Assembly: GCF_027744825.2 (NCBI RefSeq)
Contig: NC_071335.1
Location: 31,261,501-31,325,500 of the forward strand
Source: Synchiropus splendidus
Lineage: Eukaryota > Chordata > Actinopteri > Syngnathiformes > Callionymidae
DNA length: 64,000 nucleotides
Direction: 5' to 3'
Part shown: positions 23,717-36,501 of the stretch, in pieces
Position numbering within the stretch: position 1 is the stretch's first letter
How the letters are laid out: every line of letters starts with the position of its first letter
Position numbers and translations under genes: made by a program
Notes under the pieces: generated by a model
Seen by the model: only the letters and a program-made list of their open reading frames with translations
Database searches by the model: none
Told to the model about the DNA's origin: nothing

Positions 23717-24433
23717 CAGTGGTACCTCGGTTTCAAACGCCCCGGACATCGGACAAATCGGAGTTCGAACAAAAACTTCGAGACTTTTTTGCTTGTGATT
23801 TCGAACAAAAATCCAGAAGTCAAATGCCCCCGAAAAAAGCCGGAAAAACCATAACGTGCGCGGAGTGAACAGCTGACCCACGACGTGCTTTGTTATTGTG
23901 TATAACGCAGCCTCTGTATCCAGACGTGTCCCGTTAGCTACATCTACTGACTGTTTTTTCTTCATATTGAGGTGTAAAACCTTTCCTGTCTCCACACTGG
24001 ACCGTGGTAGAGTGTCACAGGGGAGGTGCTCACTCTCCACTCCAGGGTCTGATGTCCTGTTGTGGGCTGGAGCTGGGACAGGGATGAGGCGAGTCTGGGA
24101 CAGAGCTAAGTTACTTGGTTTATGACTTTGTCACAGCCAAACTGCACAGAAGCGCACATTCAGAGCTGGACACGCACCGGGCACCTCTTCACTTCTGGAG
24201 AGACGTCACTCACTCGGCAACCCCTCCCACATGCAGCGGCCACACACATAGAGGAACAGCGCACCTGCAGCAGACACTCTACATTCACTCCTACAAAAGA
24301 CTATTTTAAGGCTTGGAACGCATTGTTTCTTTTTCCATTCATTGTCATGGGAAAAATCGATTCAGATTTTGAACAAATCGCTTCTCGAACCGCCATCTGG
24401 AACGGATTGTGGTCGAGAACCGAGGTGCCACTG
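23717..24433 (+). mobile_element. Tigger/pogo-like non-autonomous element (copy 1)
   Basis: The element begins CAGTGGTACCTCGG and ends CCGAGGTGCCACTG, with a TA target duplication at 23715-23716 and 24434-24435. Length is 717 bp and there is no transposase. The interior is shared, inverted, with the copy at 56769-57482, and its first part with the fragment at 51746-51968. Frames of about 60-124 codons inside are repeat-derived. Confidence 0.75.
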
Positions 24434-24435
24434 TA

Positions 24436-26339
24436 TCATAAAATAAATGTTGTGCAACAATGAGGTCAATAATGCGTTAAATGAGCTAAAATAATCCAAT
24501 GTTTTTTGAATATGTATATCTCCATTAACAAAGAAAATACTCACATTTGAAGCTTGCTTTCTTCGCTGCTTTGCAAGCCGTCTTTTATTGGCTGAAAATA
24601 TGCATAGCATTCTGGGTATTCCTCAATTCTATGAAGGTTTCCAACAGAATCTCAAAACTGAGGAAGATGCTTCCTCAATCTTGCTCCTCAACTTAACTTC
24701 CTCAGAACAGGGATGGACATCTCCAACCACACACCACCACTGTGAGCAGCATCACGCCAGAAAATTCCACAGAAACTCTTGACATTCTTTCTCTCACCCT
24801 GCTGTTGAACACTCAATGTCAATGACTTGCAAGCAAAAGGCCTTGTCTCACTTTGCATTTAAGCTGTAACCGTCCAACAGCATCCTCAAGATGCATCACT
24901 GTGTACTGAACTGAATAAGTACTCTAAACAAATACAAGTATTGAAAGGCAACAGTCAGACTGGAGTACACATTAATTGTAATGCAAAGGTTTGTGTTAAA
25001 CATCTTATCAGATTCATTCAGACTTCATCCCCCATTTTTTTGTTTTTTTCCTCCAGTCTGGTGAGTGGCCTATGTCTGGTGGTGGGGTCAGGACTGCAAA
25101 TTGTAGTTGACCCTCTGCTAGTGCTAGTGTGGCTTCCTGCATTCTCCCTCCACCAGGATGTCTGTGTTTGTGCTGTTCTAACGTTATTGTATATATCTTA
25201 CATGTGATTGGACGTTCTTTCACATTTTAAATCATTAAAGTACAATAGAAAAAAAAAACAACTTCAAAAATGATCATACATGACTGAAAGCAATAATAAT
25301 AATATCAACAATAATAATACAATATACATAAAGATGTTCCACCTTTGTTCAGACTGAAATAACATAACTTGTTATATGAATACAAATATAAGACAAAGTT
25401 TTATCAGGTAACAAATACAATCCTTACTCCTTGATTTTTTTTTTTTTTTTATCAACTGCAGAAGTCAGCGTTTCCCTGGCTGCTCTGTTGAACCCAGCAG
25501 AATGAGGTTCTGTGTCTTAATATGCTGTGAATAAAAGGAGGCCGACCTGAAAGTCCCATCTTTGATTTGCCCGGGTGATGAACCAAAACTTCATCTGATC
25601 ATGTGGCAGGCGGTTTCTCCTAGTGAGTCAGGGCTCCGTCATAAGAGCAGCAGTGAATAACACTATTATTCGGAGCAGTTCAATGATATGGCATGAATGT
25701 CTGTCGTTGAAACTGAAATCACACATGGGAGGAGGCAGAAAAAAAGAAATAAAGACTGACCAAGATAAGGTAGCTTTTACTGTCAGTTCTGCCACATGTA
25801 TTACATTGAAATGTTACTACGTGACATATACGACATTGATCTATGTATAACATACAACATAAAAAACATATATGACTGTCACTTGCATGATGATATGATG
25901 AAAACAGGGAATAAAAAGAATTCAGAGGCAAGCAGGTTTGTACAGATTTTCATTCCATATTCATTTCGTTTTCATTTCATATTCATTTTTCACAGATTTT
26001 CCTCATGTTTCCCAGTAATTGTTTTTCCATCTTATGTTCTGACATGAATTGTGATTCTAATCGAATAAAAAATGTATCTTATGAACCTACTTTCCAAACT
26101 AGTATTCTGCGTGGTAATGACCTTAGTGTGAGATGGACAGGCACTTCCACGGTGTCGTTTTATTTTTTGAATTCACCGGAAGTCCTTTGCTAATCTAAGG
26201 AAGCTTGACACGTCCGTGAAGACGCGGCATCCCGCTTCATCGCTGCACTTCTCTTTAGTTTCCACCTCCTGGGGAGACAGGTGTTTTTTGGGGGGGAAGT
26301 TGCGGTAGACTCATTTTAAAAGCGGAATATGACCATATT
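24436..26339. other. Intergenic, nothing recognised
   Basis: AT-rich, with A/T runs at about 25249 and 25435. No coding evidence. Sequence becomes GC-richer towards 26.2 kb. Confidence 0.45.
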
Positions 26340-26521
26340 GCACTAGCCTCCCTTCTTTCCCGGCGGTGTCCTTCCGTTCTTCTTCACTTCTGTCCTCTCC
26401 GCTGCGTCGGCTCATGTGTCGGTGCTCGGCCGCCTGCAACTGCGGTGACGGGTCGACTCCGGAGATGAACCACTGCCGGTGCGTCGGTGCGCGGGATGTT
26501 TGGACGAGGCTGGATGCTTAG
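26340..26521 (+). promoter_or_regulatory. CpG-rich block with splice donor: candidate gcgr promoter and first untranslated exon
   Basis: Roughly twenty CpGs fall within about 150 bases (26360-26510), in an otherwise CpG-poor 33 kb interval. The block ends CTTAG then gtagga, a usable donor at 26522. It lies on the gcgr strand, 21.6 kb before the acceptor at 48080 that opens the first gcgr coding exon. Vertebrate glucagon receptor genes have untranslated 5' exons, so a link is plausible but is inferred. It could instead start a non-coding RNA. Confidence 0.45.
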
Positions 26522-29500
26522 GTAGGAGTTGCCCTTCAGTTGTCTACTTCAACGTTAGAGGAACTGACTCTTTTTGCTTCTGTTAAAGTGCGTATTTCTT
26601 ACCTTTGCAGCCACAAACAAGTGCTTAAGTGTCTCCACTTATAGTGTTAGCAATGGTTTCAGTCATGGCTTTAATGCTGCCGGTGGTTTAGTAGTAATCT
26701 GTCCATTTTGGGATTTCATCCTTCGCAGGAGTGAGACTCACTCAACTTAACAGTGATCCGCAGAGTGATCTGACGCAGAGTGGGAGTCTGAAAGGGTGAG
26801 GCAGGGGTCGAGAGTGAAAGGATGAAGGGATAATGGATATGAGGTTATGAGCATCAGGATGAACAGGAATGCTCGGCCTCTGAGCCCTGAAGAGGTTTGT
26901 CGAAAGTGATTCATGCACAGTGCGTTTGGAAGTGCGTCTTCCTGTTCCAAGGCTTTGCCACTTCATAACTTAAATTAAGAGCAAGGCTTTGGATGGGATA
27001 CTCCTAAAATCCCATTGAATGTCTTTGCACATTTCCCCCTCACTCAATCTCCGATGACTCGAAATGCTGGGCAGTGATGTAACACTGAAGACGAATGAGG
27101 ACTTCCACAGCTGACAGCTTTCAAACTAACTGAGACGTCACTGGTTCCTGAAAATAAAAGACGTGCTGTAATCCATAGAGACGCGACTAAGGGCTTTCCT
27201 GCGTGTCACACACTCGGAGGAGATCCCTACACCAGATAACTACAAGACTGCTGTTCGGTGGGATTTAAACCGGTCACATTCCTTTGGAGAGCCGGTGACT
27301 GAAGACCTATAGGTCTGGCAGACACATGATAGCCTCATAGCATGTATAACAACTTATAATAATCACGCTCATTGAAATACAGACATGTAATCTAGTATAC
27401 TGATACTCACATGACAAAACACCCACACAGAAAGCCCAAGATAAAAGGCGCTTAAGGTGCCAGCCGAGTGGTAAAACAAAGACTTCAAGAGTTATCAATA
27501 TTTATTGAAAATTGTTGTGCATTGTGTTTATCTGGACTTCGGCGATGATAAAAAGACTCTTTTTTTCATGCTATATTTGTATGCTTCCTGCAACATTGCT
27601 GCAACACAGCCAACATTTACGGAAGGCAGACAGTGATGAATTGTGCTTTTCAAACTGATATGAAGACAAAGTAAATGTATCTGCCCCACTGTCGGATCAC
27701 CTGTGCTCAGAAGAGGCAGACAACGCCTGGTGAGAGAACAGCGGGAAAAAGTAATTCAGCAGGTCACTGTGGCTGGAGCTGCCAGTGCTTCATTCACGTC
27801 AGCGCTGGCGGATGAACGTCCCTGCTTTACAGTGCTCTTCATGGACGGTGTGGTTCAGTGCGTGACAGCGGTGAGGGATGTCTTACCTCCACCAGGACAC
27901 TAACCACTAAGTCGGTCACTCACGTTATTTTCAACAAAATTGTCCACTTCGGAGGAAACAGCTGAAATCTACTGAGCCCTTATTTTAGTTGGCCTAGATG
28001 CAGAGCCTGGATAGATGTTTTTGAGTGGTCCCTGAAGCTCAGAGGGCAAAAGGCAGGGTCAACAGGGCTCTAAAGTTGGGCCAAACCTGGAATCTGGGTC
28101 TTGTGAGCAAGCACCCAGTGCCAAGAAAGACATGGCCCCGCCCTCTTGTTCGCTCACCACTTGCATGATCGATTGGACGGTTCTGGATATGGATTACCTG
28201 AAGGAACTGATCGGTACTGACACTGTTGGGTACTTTTCCTGTTTGTCACACTAGAGTGGTTTTACCTGCAGAATGTTTATATGACATGAATTAAATTGAA
28301 AGTAGAATGATAATTGGAGAATAAACTTGGTACGAAAAAGTTGAAAAGTAGTAAAGTATCGCCGCTCAAATGGAGTATCCGAGTACAATACTAAGTTGCC
28401 ATATTGTCAATAATGTCAATAATGTCCAGTACCCATAGCTGATATTTGGGGCTCATGAGTTCACATCATTCACAAGTACAAACTTGTCTTTTTTTATTGA
28501 TTTATTTTCCCATTCATGTGTTTTAATGAGTGGAGTATTTGCTTATTTGTCTGTTTTTTGGTCACTTTGGTATCAGTATTTGCAATTCTTTTGCGGGAGA
28601 GCTGCATGCTAAAGACAGATGGAGCGTGATGAAATTATCTCCTGCGCCTCCACACGAGCTGCTTTACCTTAATTTTCCCTCCCTGTCTTCTTTTATGCTG
28701 GACATAACTCTCCTGTAATGTCTACTACACTCACTACTACGACATGTAGCCAGTGTCATGTGCCATATAACCATCACGGAGCCTCTATTCCTCTGTGTTT
28801 ATGCTCGTAATGTACGAGTGTTAAGTAGACTGTGAAACCGGAGGCAGGCCGGCCCAGCCAGTGTCACAGCAGTCCCTCCTCTGTGAGATTTCACTGTTTA
28901 CTCTATACCTCTGCATCAGGGTAGATATTTGGGTGCCAAATAGTCCAATCCATCAGCATCTGCTGTTTGAACCAGATCGTGCAGTTTCAACCTTATCAAC
29001 ATTAACCTCACTATTTATGGAATAAAATCCCAGAGTGGGGTTCAAAGAGCTTATTCCTTTGCCATAGTAGTAGTCGGGAACCTCAGTAAAATCAGAGTGT
29101 AGCCACAAAAGTCTTATGTCTGAAACAGTGAAAGGGATGTTGGGAATCCAAGAATGAAACTCCAATAACAGATAATGCTGCTAGTGTAAACACCATTGAA
29201 ATTAATGGAAGGATGAAGGAGGTGGACAGTGTTTCATGTCTCAATATTCATGCCAGATTTCTCAATCACGATGAGAGTATATGACTGTTTGGATACAAAG
29301 GTTTGTACAAAGTTTAATCCATGTAGCTGTTAAGATGTCTTGATCAATGGTACACCGGAAATGACCTTGGCTGGGGGCTGTTGAAGGGCAAGTGCTAAAC
29401 TGCCATAGCTTGACTTGCAGGAGAAGCTGTGGGAAATTGAGGCCATTTATTTACAGATCACCGTGGATGCCTAAAGCAAGTTTCGGCACCGCTAAGTTCT

Positions 29501-32500
29501 CCATGTAGACAGCGGTGCAGAGATAAAGTCTGGAATTTGTGTGCAGAATTACTTGTTGAAGGCAGTGAAGATGGTTACAAGCCTTGAACGTTTACCATTC
29601 TTCAGCTATTTCTGTTACAGTAGTGCGTCAATGTGACACCAGGCAATGGCTACTTAAAGGGTTCACGTAACCTTTGACGTCGTAGACAAATTGAAACAAG
29701 ACTAGAGTAAATGAAAACCAGGGCTGTAACCAGGGCTGGGGGAAAATGTGGATTCTCAAATATATCATTATGACGGCAGCAGGACTCAACATCATATCCG
29801 TTTCCTGGTGAACAGTTGGGAAGTGCAGCTCAAGCACGTCTCCTGCTCAACAGAGCTGCCGATCAAACACACAAGTTTTCACACAAGACAAAAAAAAAAA
29901 CAAGTCAAGCACATCCATACATCAAGGTACGGTAATAGGGTTCCAGTTTAACTGGAAGGTAAACACCTCCCTCCATGCAGATCTACTACACAGCACCACA
30001 TGACTTTTGTTGCTGAGATTCACCAACTTTCCTGCGGATATTCTCATGTGTTTCTTCTCTCGGGGAGAGCACAGACTTTGACTCGGGAAATACCACATGC
30101 TTCAAGGGGGAAATCACGCATAGCAAGTCTTCACCTACAACTTCTTTGTTTTTCAGCTTTACGATCACTAACTCCTCTGAGCTTTGATCTTCAGACCGAT
30201 AAACACACAGCAGTGCATCTCTTCTCTCCTAGAATACAAACAGGACGCAGATACATAAATACTACTGATATCCGTCATGCATAATTCATGTGTCCTGAAT
30301 TTTTCTATGTGGACTCCTCTGTTTCATCTTCAGGTTATTGATTCATCAGCATGGAAGCAGGTTTAAGGTGACTGCGGGCGAAAATGGTTTTTTTCTTAAC
30401 ATGCAGCAACACTGATTTACGCTACATGTTGATAGTATTTAAACAAATAACATGGGCCAAGTCACATCAAAGCCAGACATGGGTGGAGTAGTAAATGAAC
30501 ATTCAATATTGACAGAGCGCAAGAAGATGCAGCAAAATGGATTTGGATGTGGTAACAAATAGCAACACTGAAGTTGCACAGCTGCAGCAGGGGTGGAGGA
30601 AGAATATACAACGTTAGATGTGTCGAGATTGTGTATGTATTGTATTGGAAAATCTGCTCCACAGCAACAAAAAAATGGAATGCAATGAAAGGTGAGGAAC
30701 TGGGTGTATGTTTATGCGGCACAGAGAAGTGTCTCTTGTGTTTTGAGCAGATGAGATGTGTCAGTGCACGGATTAGCCTCCAATATCGGCCGTAGTTTGC
30801 TGGATCACTTGCTGCTAATTTACTCCAGTTCTGTGTTGGTATTGAATTAGCGACATTAAAATCTGTTCACTCGCCCCTCTGTTTTCACGGCACAGAGACA
30901 TGAGGGCCTGATGCTGAATGGGCAAACTTCATGTGTGCATGTTGAGAGACGTGCTGCCCTGTAGACACCCTTGTTTATTTAATCAACAGTGACCCAGACC
31001 GGTTTCTGACATGTGGAGCATGTCTCGCTGGAGCAGGTGGAAGTGCTGACAGGGTGATCACATGACTCAGAACCTCAACAAAACAAAGAGATTGTAAAAT
31101 GATGACACCGGAGTGACCCGGTTATGGGGGTCTCCCACGGTGTGTAGAAGGTTATCGAAGCTCGGCAGACGTGAGTATGTAGGGTGTCACCCATGTGTCT
31201 TCATAAGGACATTCCGTCCTGCTACTGTAAGCACAGCAAGATTGAGTTTAAGTTGCTGTGACAAGAGAGATGTCATGTGTTCAGAATGTTGTCATCCATC
31301 ACTCTTTATCTTGGATCTCCACGCACACCTTTGTCTCTCTTCTATCAGCAATCCTTCTCTCTCTCTTGCTTCATTGATGACACCTCATCCTCATTCAGTC
31401 CTCGCTCTCGCTCACTCTCCCTCCTTCGCCCTCTCACTCCGTCCCTCTCAAGTAACCATATTTATGATCTCAAAATATATGATTTCACTTCCCTTCTTTC
31501 GTAACGTTGATGCTCCCTGCCTCTCGTGTGTGGAGGTGTGTGTTCTTCAGCTGCAGCACCAACCTGTCAGATCCTCCTCTGGAAGTGCCTCAGCTGAACT
31601 AGCAAATGATCTGTAGGCACTTGGGATGTGAACCTATGAAGCACAGTTTAACAGGTAAACGTGTGGCAAAGTAGAACCGAGAAGACTGATCCTTGCGGAT
31701 GGATGTTTTCAGAGTAGGCGGCAGAGATGAGCGATAACTTATTGTATATACAGATTTTTACAAATTGTACCTCCAAAAACAATCTCAATCTAAATTCGAT
31801 TAACATGCGGCACACTCGTTGCATTGGGCCTGTATACATGAACATGATGAGACCATGATGGCGCACCACGCCATCGTGAACCATCAACTGGCTCTAGCTT
31901 TTTTTTAGTGATTTTGCCCTGTGGAACACAGCAGTATGTTCTTTATTGCACAACACTTATGTTAGAAAGCATTCATGAGCCGCGTCAGACAGGGAGGCAA
32001 CTCTGAGGGACTTCCTGAATCATGGAGGGAAGGTGGGATCCCGAGGATAGCTCCCGTTTATAGACCCTGAATTCCTTTAAAATGGCATCCTTTTCATGCC
32101 CAGGTTAGGTGTCACAGCCTACTCTAACTCTGTTTTTATTGTGGACTGATTTCGGTGAAACAGTAGTCGTATTTGCTGGTTGGTGCCTCAGTGGGAGTCT
32201 GGACATACACTGGATTAGAAGCGAGAGAAGAGGTATAGAAGTTTAAGTGTTAAAAGTTTCGAGAAATATCGTGGAAATGAACTTGCTCGATCAAGAAGGA
32301 AGGGGGAAACCCAATGTGAAAGTGTGTTGATTGATGGCGAGAAAAAATGTGTCTCGGGTGAGTCATCTTCACACGAGAGTTTGACTACCTTTTGTACACA
32401 CAGGCGTCATAGGAACGTGATGAAATGACTCACTGACTATCACGACAAACGTGAGCTGGAGGCATGAAGTAGCTGTCTCAACACAAATAACACGATCACT

Positions 32501-35500
32501 TCGGTAAACAGAGCAGTTGAGGGGGACTGGAATCACATGTTGTTATTTCAACTCCACATGCTTTCATTTGCACAAGCAGTCGTGCTCCTGCTTGAAGAGA
32601 AAGATTTGGGATGTTGTTGGAATATTTCAATGTGTACTTTCCAGACGGTGTTAAAGAAATGCCAAAGCAAGTAAAGGCAGTTTCATTGTCCCTGGATATA
32701 TCACAGTTTCGCATTGAGCAGATGTTGTGTTGCCAGTCCTGTGTTTATGAACACATAAGTGCAGCATTCTGTCCGGTGGAAAATGCAAATCCACTGTTCC
32801 TCGCAGTTCTTCAGTACATTTGTCTTGCACAGTGAAGAACATGAGCCACTCTCCATTCAGCAGCGCACTCAGGCAAGAAAGGCTCCTGAATGGGGTCCAA
32901 TGAATGGAGCGTGGACTGCTGTTGCCGCTAACCCGGCGTCTCTTGTGTGCGGTGACAGATGTGATCTTCCTGTGAAATTGCACAGCCACTGATTAATGTT
33001 ATTGAAGTCAACAGTGAAATTGAAAAGGTAAATGGATTTCAGTTCCTATCAAGAATTAGTGAATGACGGAATATAACTTGGTTATTCGCTGTTGCATCAG
33101 ACATGTTTGCGTAATGAGCCTGGGTGCATTTCATTTGATTTCTGCTGGATGAATGTGCGAGGGAAGATTGCAATAATTTCTTTTTTTTTTTTCTCAAGAT
33201 GTCCCCCTGAAATTATGAGCTGAACGGTTATTGCCATGTGGTGATGATTCACCCAGTGGTGCGTGATCACATTCTGCCCCAGCCTATTCCACATATCACA
33301 CTGTTCCGTCTTCTGACCAGTCAGAGTTCAGCTTTGGTCCACTGGGTTCGAGAGCAGGCATCCAGTGATGTCATCATTCTTCCCTCCTCTGACTGGTTGA
33401 TCAGCAGCTTTTGCCTTTTATTCAGTTCACAGGCTCACATGTTCTTCAAAACACCGTCCACTGAACAAACGTTCCGCGAGTAGAGCCTCTAGATCTGGCT
33501 CCTCGAGGTGAAACTCCCAGTCATGCGTAGCCCAGCGTCACTCTTTTTAACACTTCTTTTTCTGTTAAAGTCACATATGATTGGTCTACATTGAGCAAAA
33601 GTGTGAGTAGGGCGATGGACACACTTGGCGGAAATGGACAGCTGCGTCGCTGATGCAGACTACACACTGGTCAGGTGAGGAAAGTGAGAAAAAGGCAACA
33701 ACGTAGTGCGTGAAAGAAATGTTTTCCTCGATACACGTTTATTTTAAATCGATCAGCAAAGCAGGTCGCTCACTAATAGTCTTCAACCGATGATCTCAAA
33801 TTACATAAAGTAGATAAAGCAAGCCCCGTATTATGATGGATTCATGAGCTTTACCAATGAGTTTGAGAATGGATAAATATTTTATTATGTGCTTTAATAT
33901 CCAGCGCCTTCAACTTCACGATCAAACTAGAGCCGTGTCTGCTTATACAGCTGAAGATTCCCCAAACATTCTACACATATTTTCAGTTCATTCACTGTAA
34001 TGTTACCTGCAGTCTAACATGTATTTATCACCTTCTTTTCTGGGCTAAAATATTAGTTTTATTTTACTTGCATATTGTAAAATTTACATAGACTTAGATA
34101 CATAGCTGAATGTTTTATCACTACAGTCACAATTGCTCACCGGAGACGACGGATACTTTAATTCAGACTTTGCGAGACGATCCTTCACTTGCACATTTTC
34201 ATTTCTTTATCACGACTAGAGAATTCTAGCACTGGCTTCTACAGTGCATGGTCCTACTCTGTCAGGGCACAGATGGGCTTTGTGTGATATTCCAGCCATG
34301 TTTCTGATGCCACACACGCCCCCACACACACACATGTACTGTATATACACACGCGCACACAGATTCCTCAGTAATACAAGAGGCCTGGTGCATTAATAAT
34401 GCAATAATGTAAAGACAAACTGTGTGTAGTTGCCCATGTGTTTTTTCCAAATGCATCATATTTCCTCTGGCTCTGCTGGAAGATATTTTCTTATGGATCT
34501 CCAAATGTATGATACTGTACAGCCATGCATGAAGAATGTTGTTGTACAGAGGTCGACGTGTATCTTGAACAGCAAGACGCTGCCAGGTTGCATCACAGCA
34601 TCATTATAATCTACATTTCTTGCCAGAGTCAGGGGAGTTTGCAGCCAATAGACTGAATATAAAGCGGTATTTGTGGTTTTACCGTAACCTCGTTGTTACT
34701 GTTGGACAGGTGGAGAGGGCTAGTGGGAGGGGTCAGCTGGAGTGAAGGTAGCCAGACTCAGATGGGCCGGACGCATGAGGAGGAGAGACATGAGGACGGA
34801 GGATTGTCATCACCATGAGAAACACTCAAACATGGTTTTAATGTAATCCTCTTCAACTGTGCAGTTTTTATTGATGTTGAAAAGGGCCTGCGCATGTGAG
34901 TGTGGTGCGGGCGACGGTGGGCAGCGTTAGCGGCATGGTTTGATGAAATGAGGCGCTGACAGGGTTTAAGAAATGACATAGATTTGCTGTTTGACATTCA
35001 GAAGCAATTGCTTTGCCTCTGTTTCCTCAACAAATGATAAATTCAAAAATATCGATTTTATTACAACTCACTGTGGATTACCAAGCATTTTTAGTTTTTC
35101 AAATTTAAAAAAAATCGGAATTTTCGAAATGTTATGTCTTCTTATATCCGTCATTATCACACTCCATCTTGAAATACATTGGCTGGTGAGGGACATGAAA
35201 CTGCTCCACCTTTTGCGCTTTTTTTCTGTCACGCCAGAAATCCCGGCACTGCTGTTGTCCCTTCTACACCAGACCTGTTTGAGAGAATATATGAAGGATA
35301 ATGAATAGAGCAGGAGTCTGGGATTAAATCAAGAACACAGACTGATAGAATTTGATGAAATCACGCCACGAACTCAAGATGTTAAAAAAAAAATTAGATT
35401 TTCGACATCTGCCTGTTTGTTGTTTATATATAAAAGCTAACCCGAGTGGCGCAACTGCATGACACTTGTGAAGCAGCGCAACACATGATTTGACTCATTA

Positions 35501-35908
35501 TTTGGTTAAATCACATCGTGAACGTGAAAAACCACCCGTCAAAAAAAAACATCAAACTGTAAATCAAGCCTCGATGAGTGCAGAGATGTGGGCATTACAT
35601 GCGAAACAGCAACTTACGTGCTGTGAAACCAACGTGTGGAGTGAATGCGAAATCTGCTGTGTGTTTGTAGTTTTAATTCTACTTTTAAAACTCAACACTT
35701 TACACTGCTGATTTGATGAGACCCAGGCGTGCGTTGTTATCGGCCGATTTATGACCTACTCCTCCGAGAAACAACTCAGATACTGGAGGATTTTTTTCAT
35801 GATCATGGTTTTAAGAATTTTAAATTCAATATAATGTCATCTGTAGGTTCACCGGTTGAAACAAGGGAACACTACTGGATATGTTAACCAGCAGGCAGCA
35901 CCTGGATC
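26522..35908. other. Long gene-free interval (possible gcgr intron 1)
   Basis: Many frames of 60-167 codons occur on both strands but none has family resemblance, codon structure or paired splice sites. The longest, 31113-31616, crosses a pyrimidine-rich tract and looks accidental. Short CA runs are at about 34318-34370. A block at 34745-34803 may be a tiny LINE remnant. Confidence 0.45.
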
Positions 35909-35911
35909 TTA

Positions 35912-36498
35912 GGGCGGTTTCACACTGTGGGTTCTGTCTCAGGTGGCCTGAGTTGAATCGCCCGCTGCTGTGCAGCCTCGCACCTCTGCCTCTTCTCAGC
36001 TGCGCAAAATAGCTGGTTTGTGGCCCATGATGAAGCAGGTCTAAAGGAAGTCGTCATCAGCTGCGCAACAACCTGTTTACCACCATCTGCTTGACCACCT
36101 TATTCCTGTCAATTCTTAGTACTATCACGAGTCCCGGTCCGCTGCGCTGCGCCACAGCACCAGTCTCCTGCAGCTCCCGGCCGCACACCTCAGTGTTCTG
36201 GGACTTTGCCAAGTTGCATTTGAACGTTGTTGTGCGCCCAGACAGCGATCAGACCCTTTACTGCCCGGCATCTATCATGTTTGTGTGGAGTCGCGCTGTA
36301 CGCGTAGTTTCCGGCAACTAACGCAGAGTCGCCTGAGGCGAGAAGCTCACCACCAGCTGAGAGTTTCCTGAGACGAGGGGCAGCTCTCCATGCGGGATCA
36401 TGTCCGCGGCCAAATCCCGACTCGCTTGTGTTCACATTTCCGACTTAAGAGCCGACCGCACTTTGTCTCGTGACAGAGTCCGCAGTGTGAAACCACCC
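35912..36498. mobile_element. PIF/Harbinger-like MITE
   Basis: The left end GGGCGGTTTCACACTG and the right end, read inverted, GGGTGGTTTCACACTG form a 16-bp terminal repeat with one mismatch. The trinucleotide TTA flanks it at 35909-35911 and 36499-36501, the target duplication typical of PIF/Harbinger. Length 587 bp. It is GC-rich relative to its surroundings, which creates spurious frames. Confidence 0.75.
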
Positions 36499-36501
36499 TT
36501 A

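Noticed and set aside
31113..31616. 167-codon frame, among the longest single frames in the spacer
   Set aside because: It crosses a pyrimidine-rich stretch giving Ser/Leu/Pro runs, has no domain and no conserved start context.
34745..34803. ARLRWAGRMRRRDM, similar to the RWFGHVQRR motif of LINE polyproteins
   Set aside because: Only about 20 codons; too short to separate from chance.
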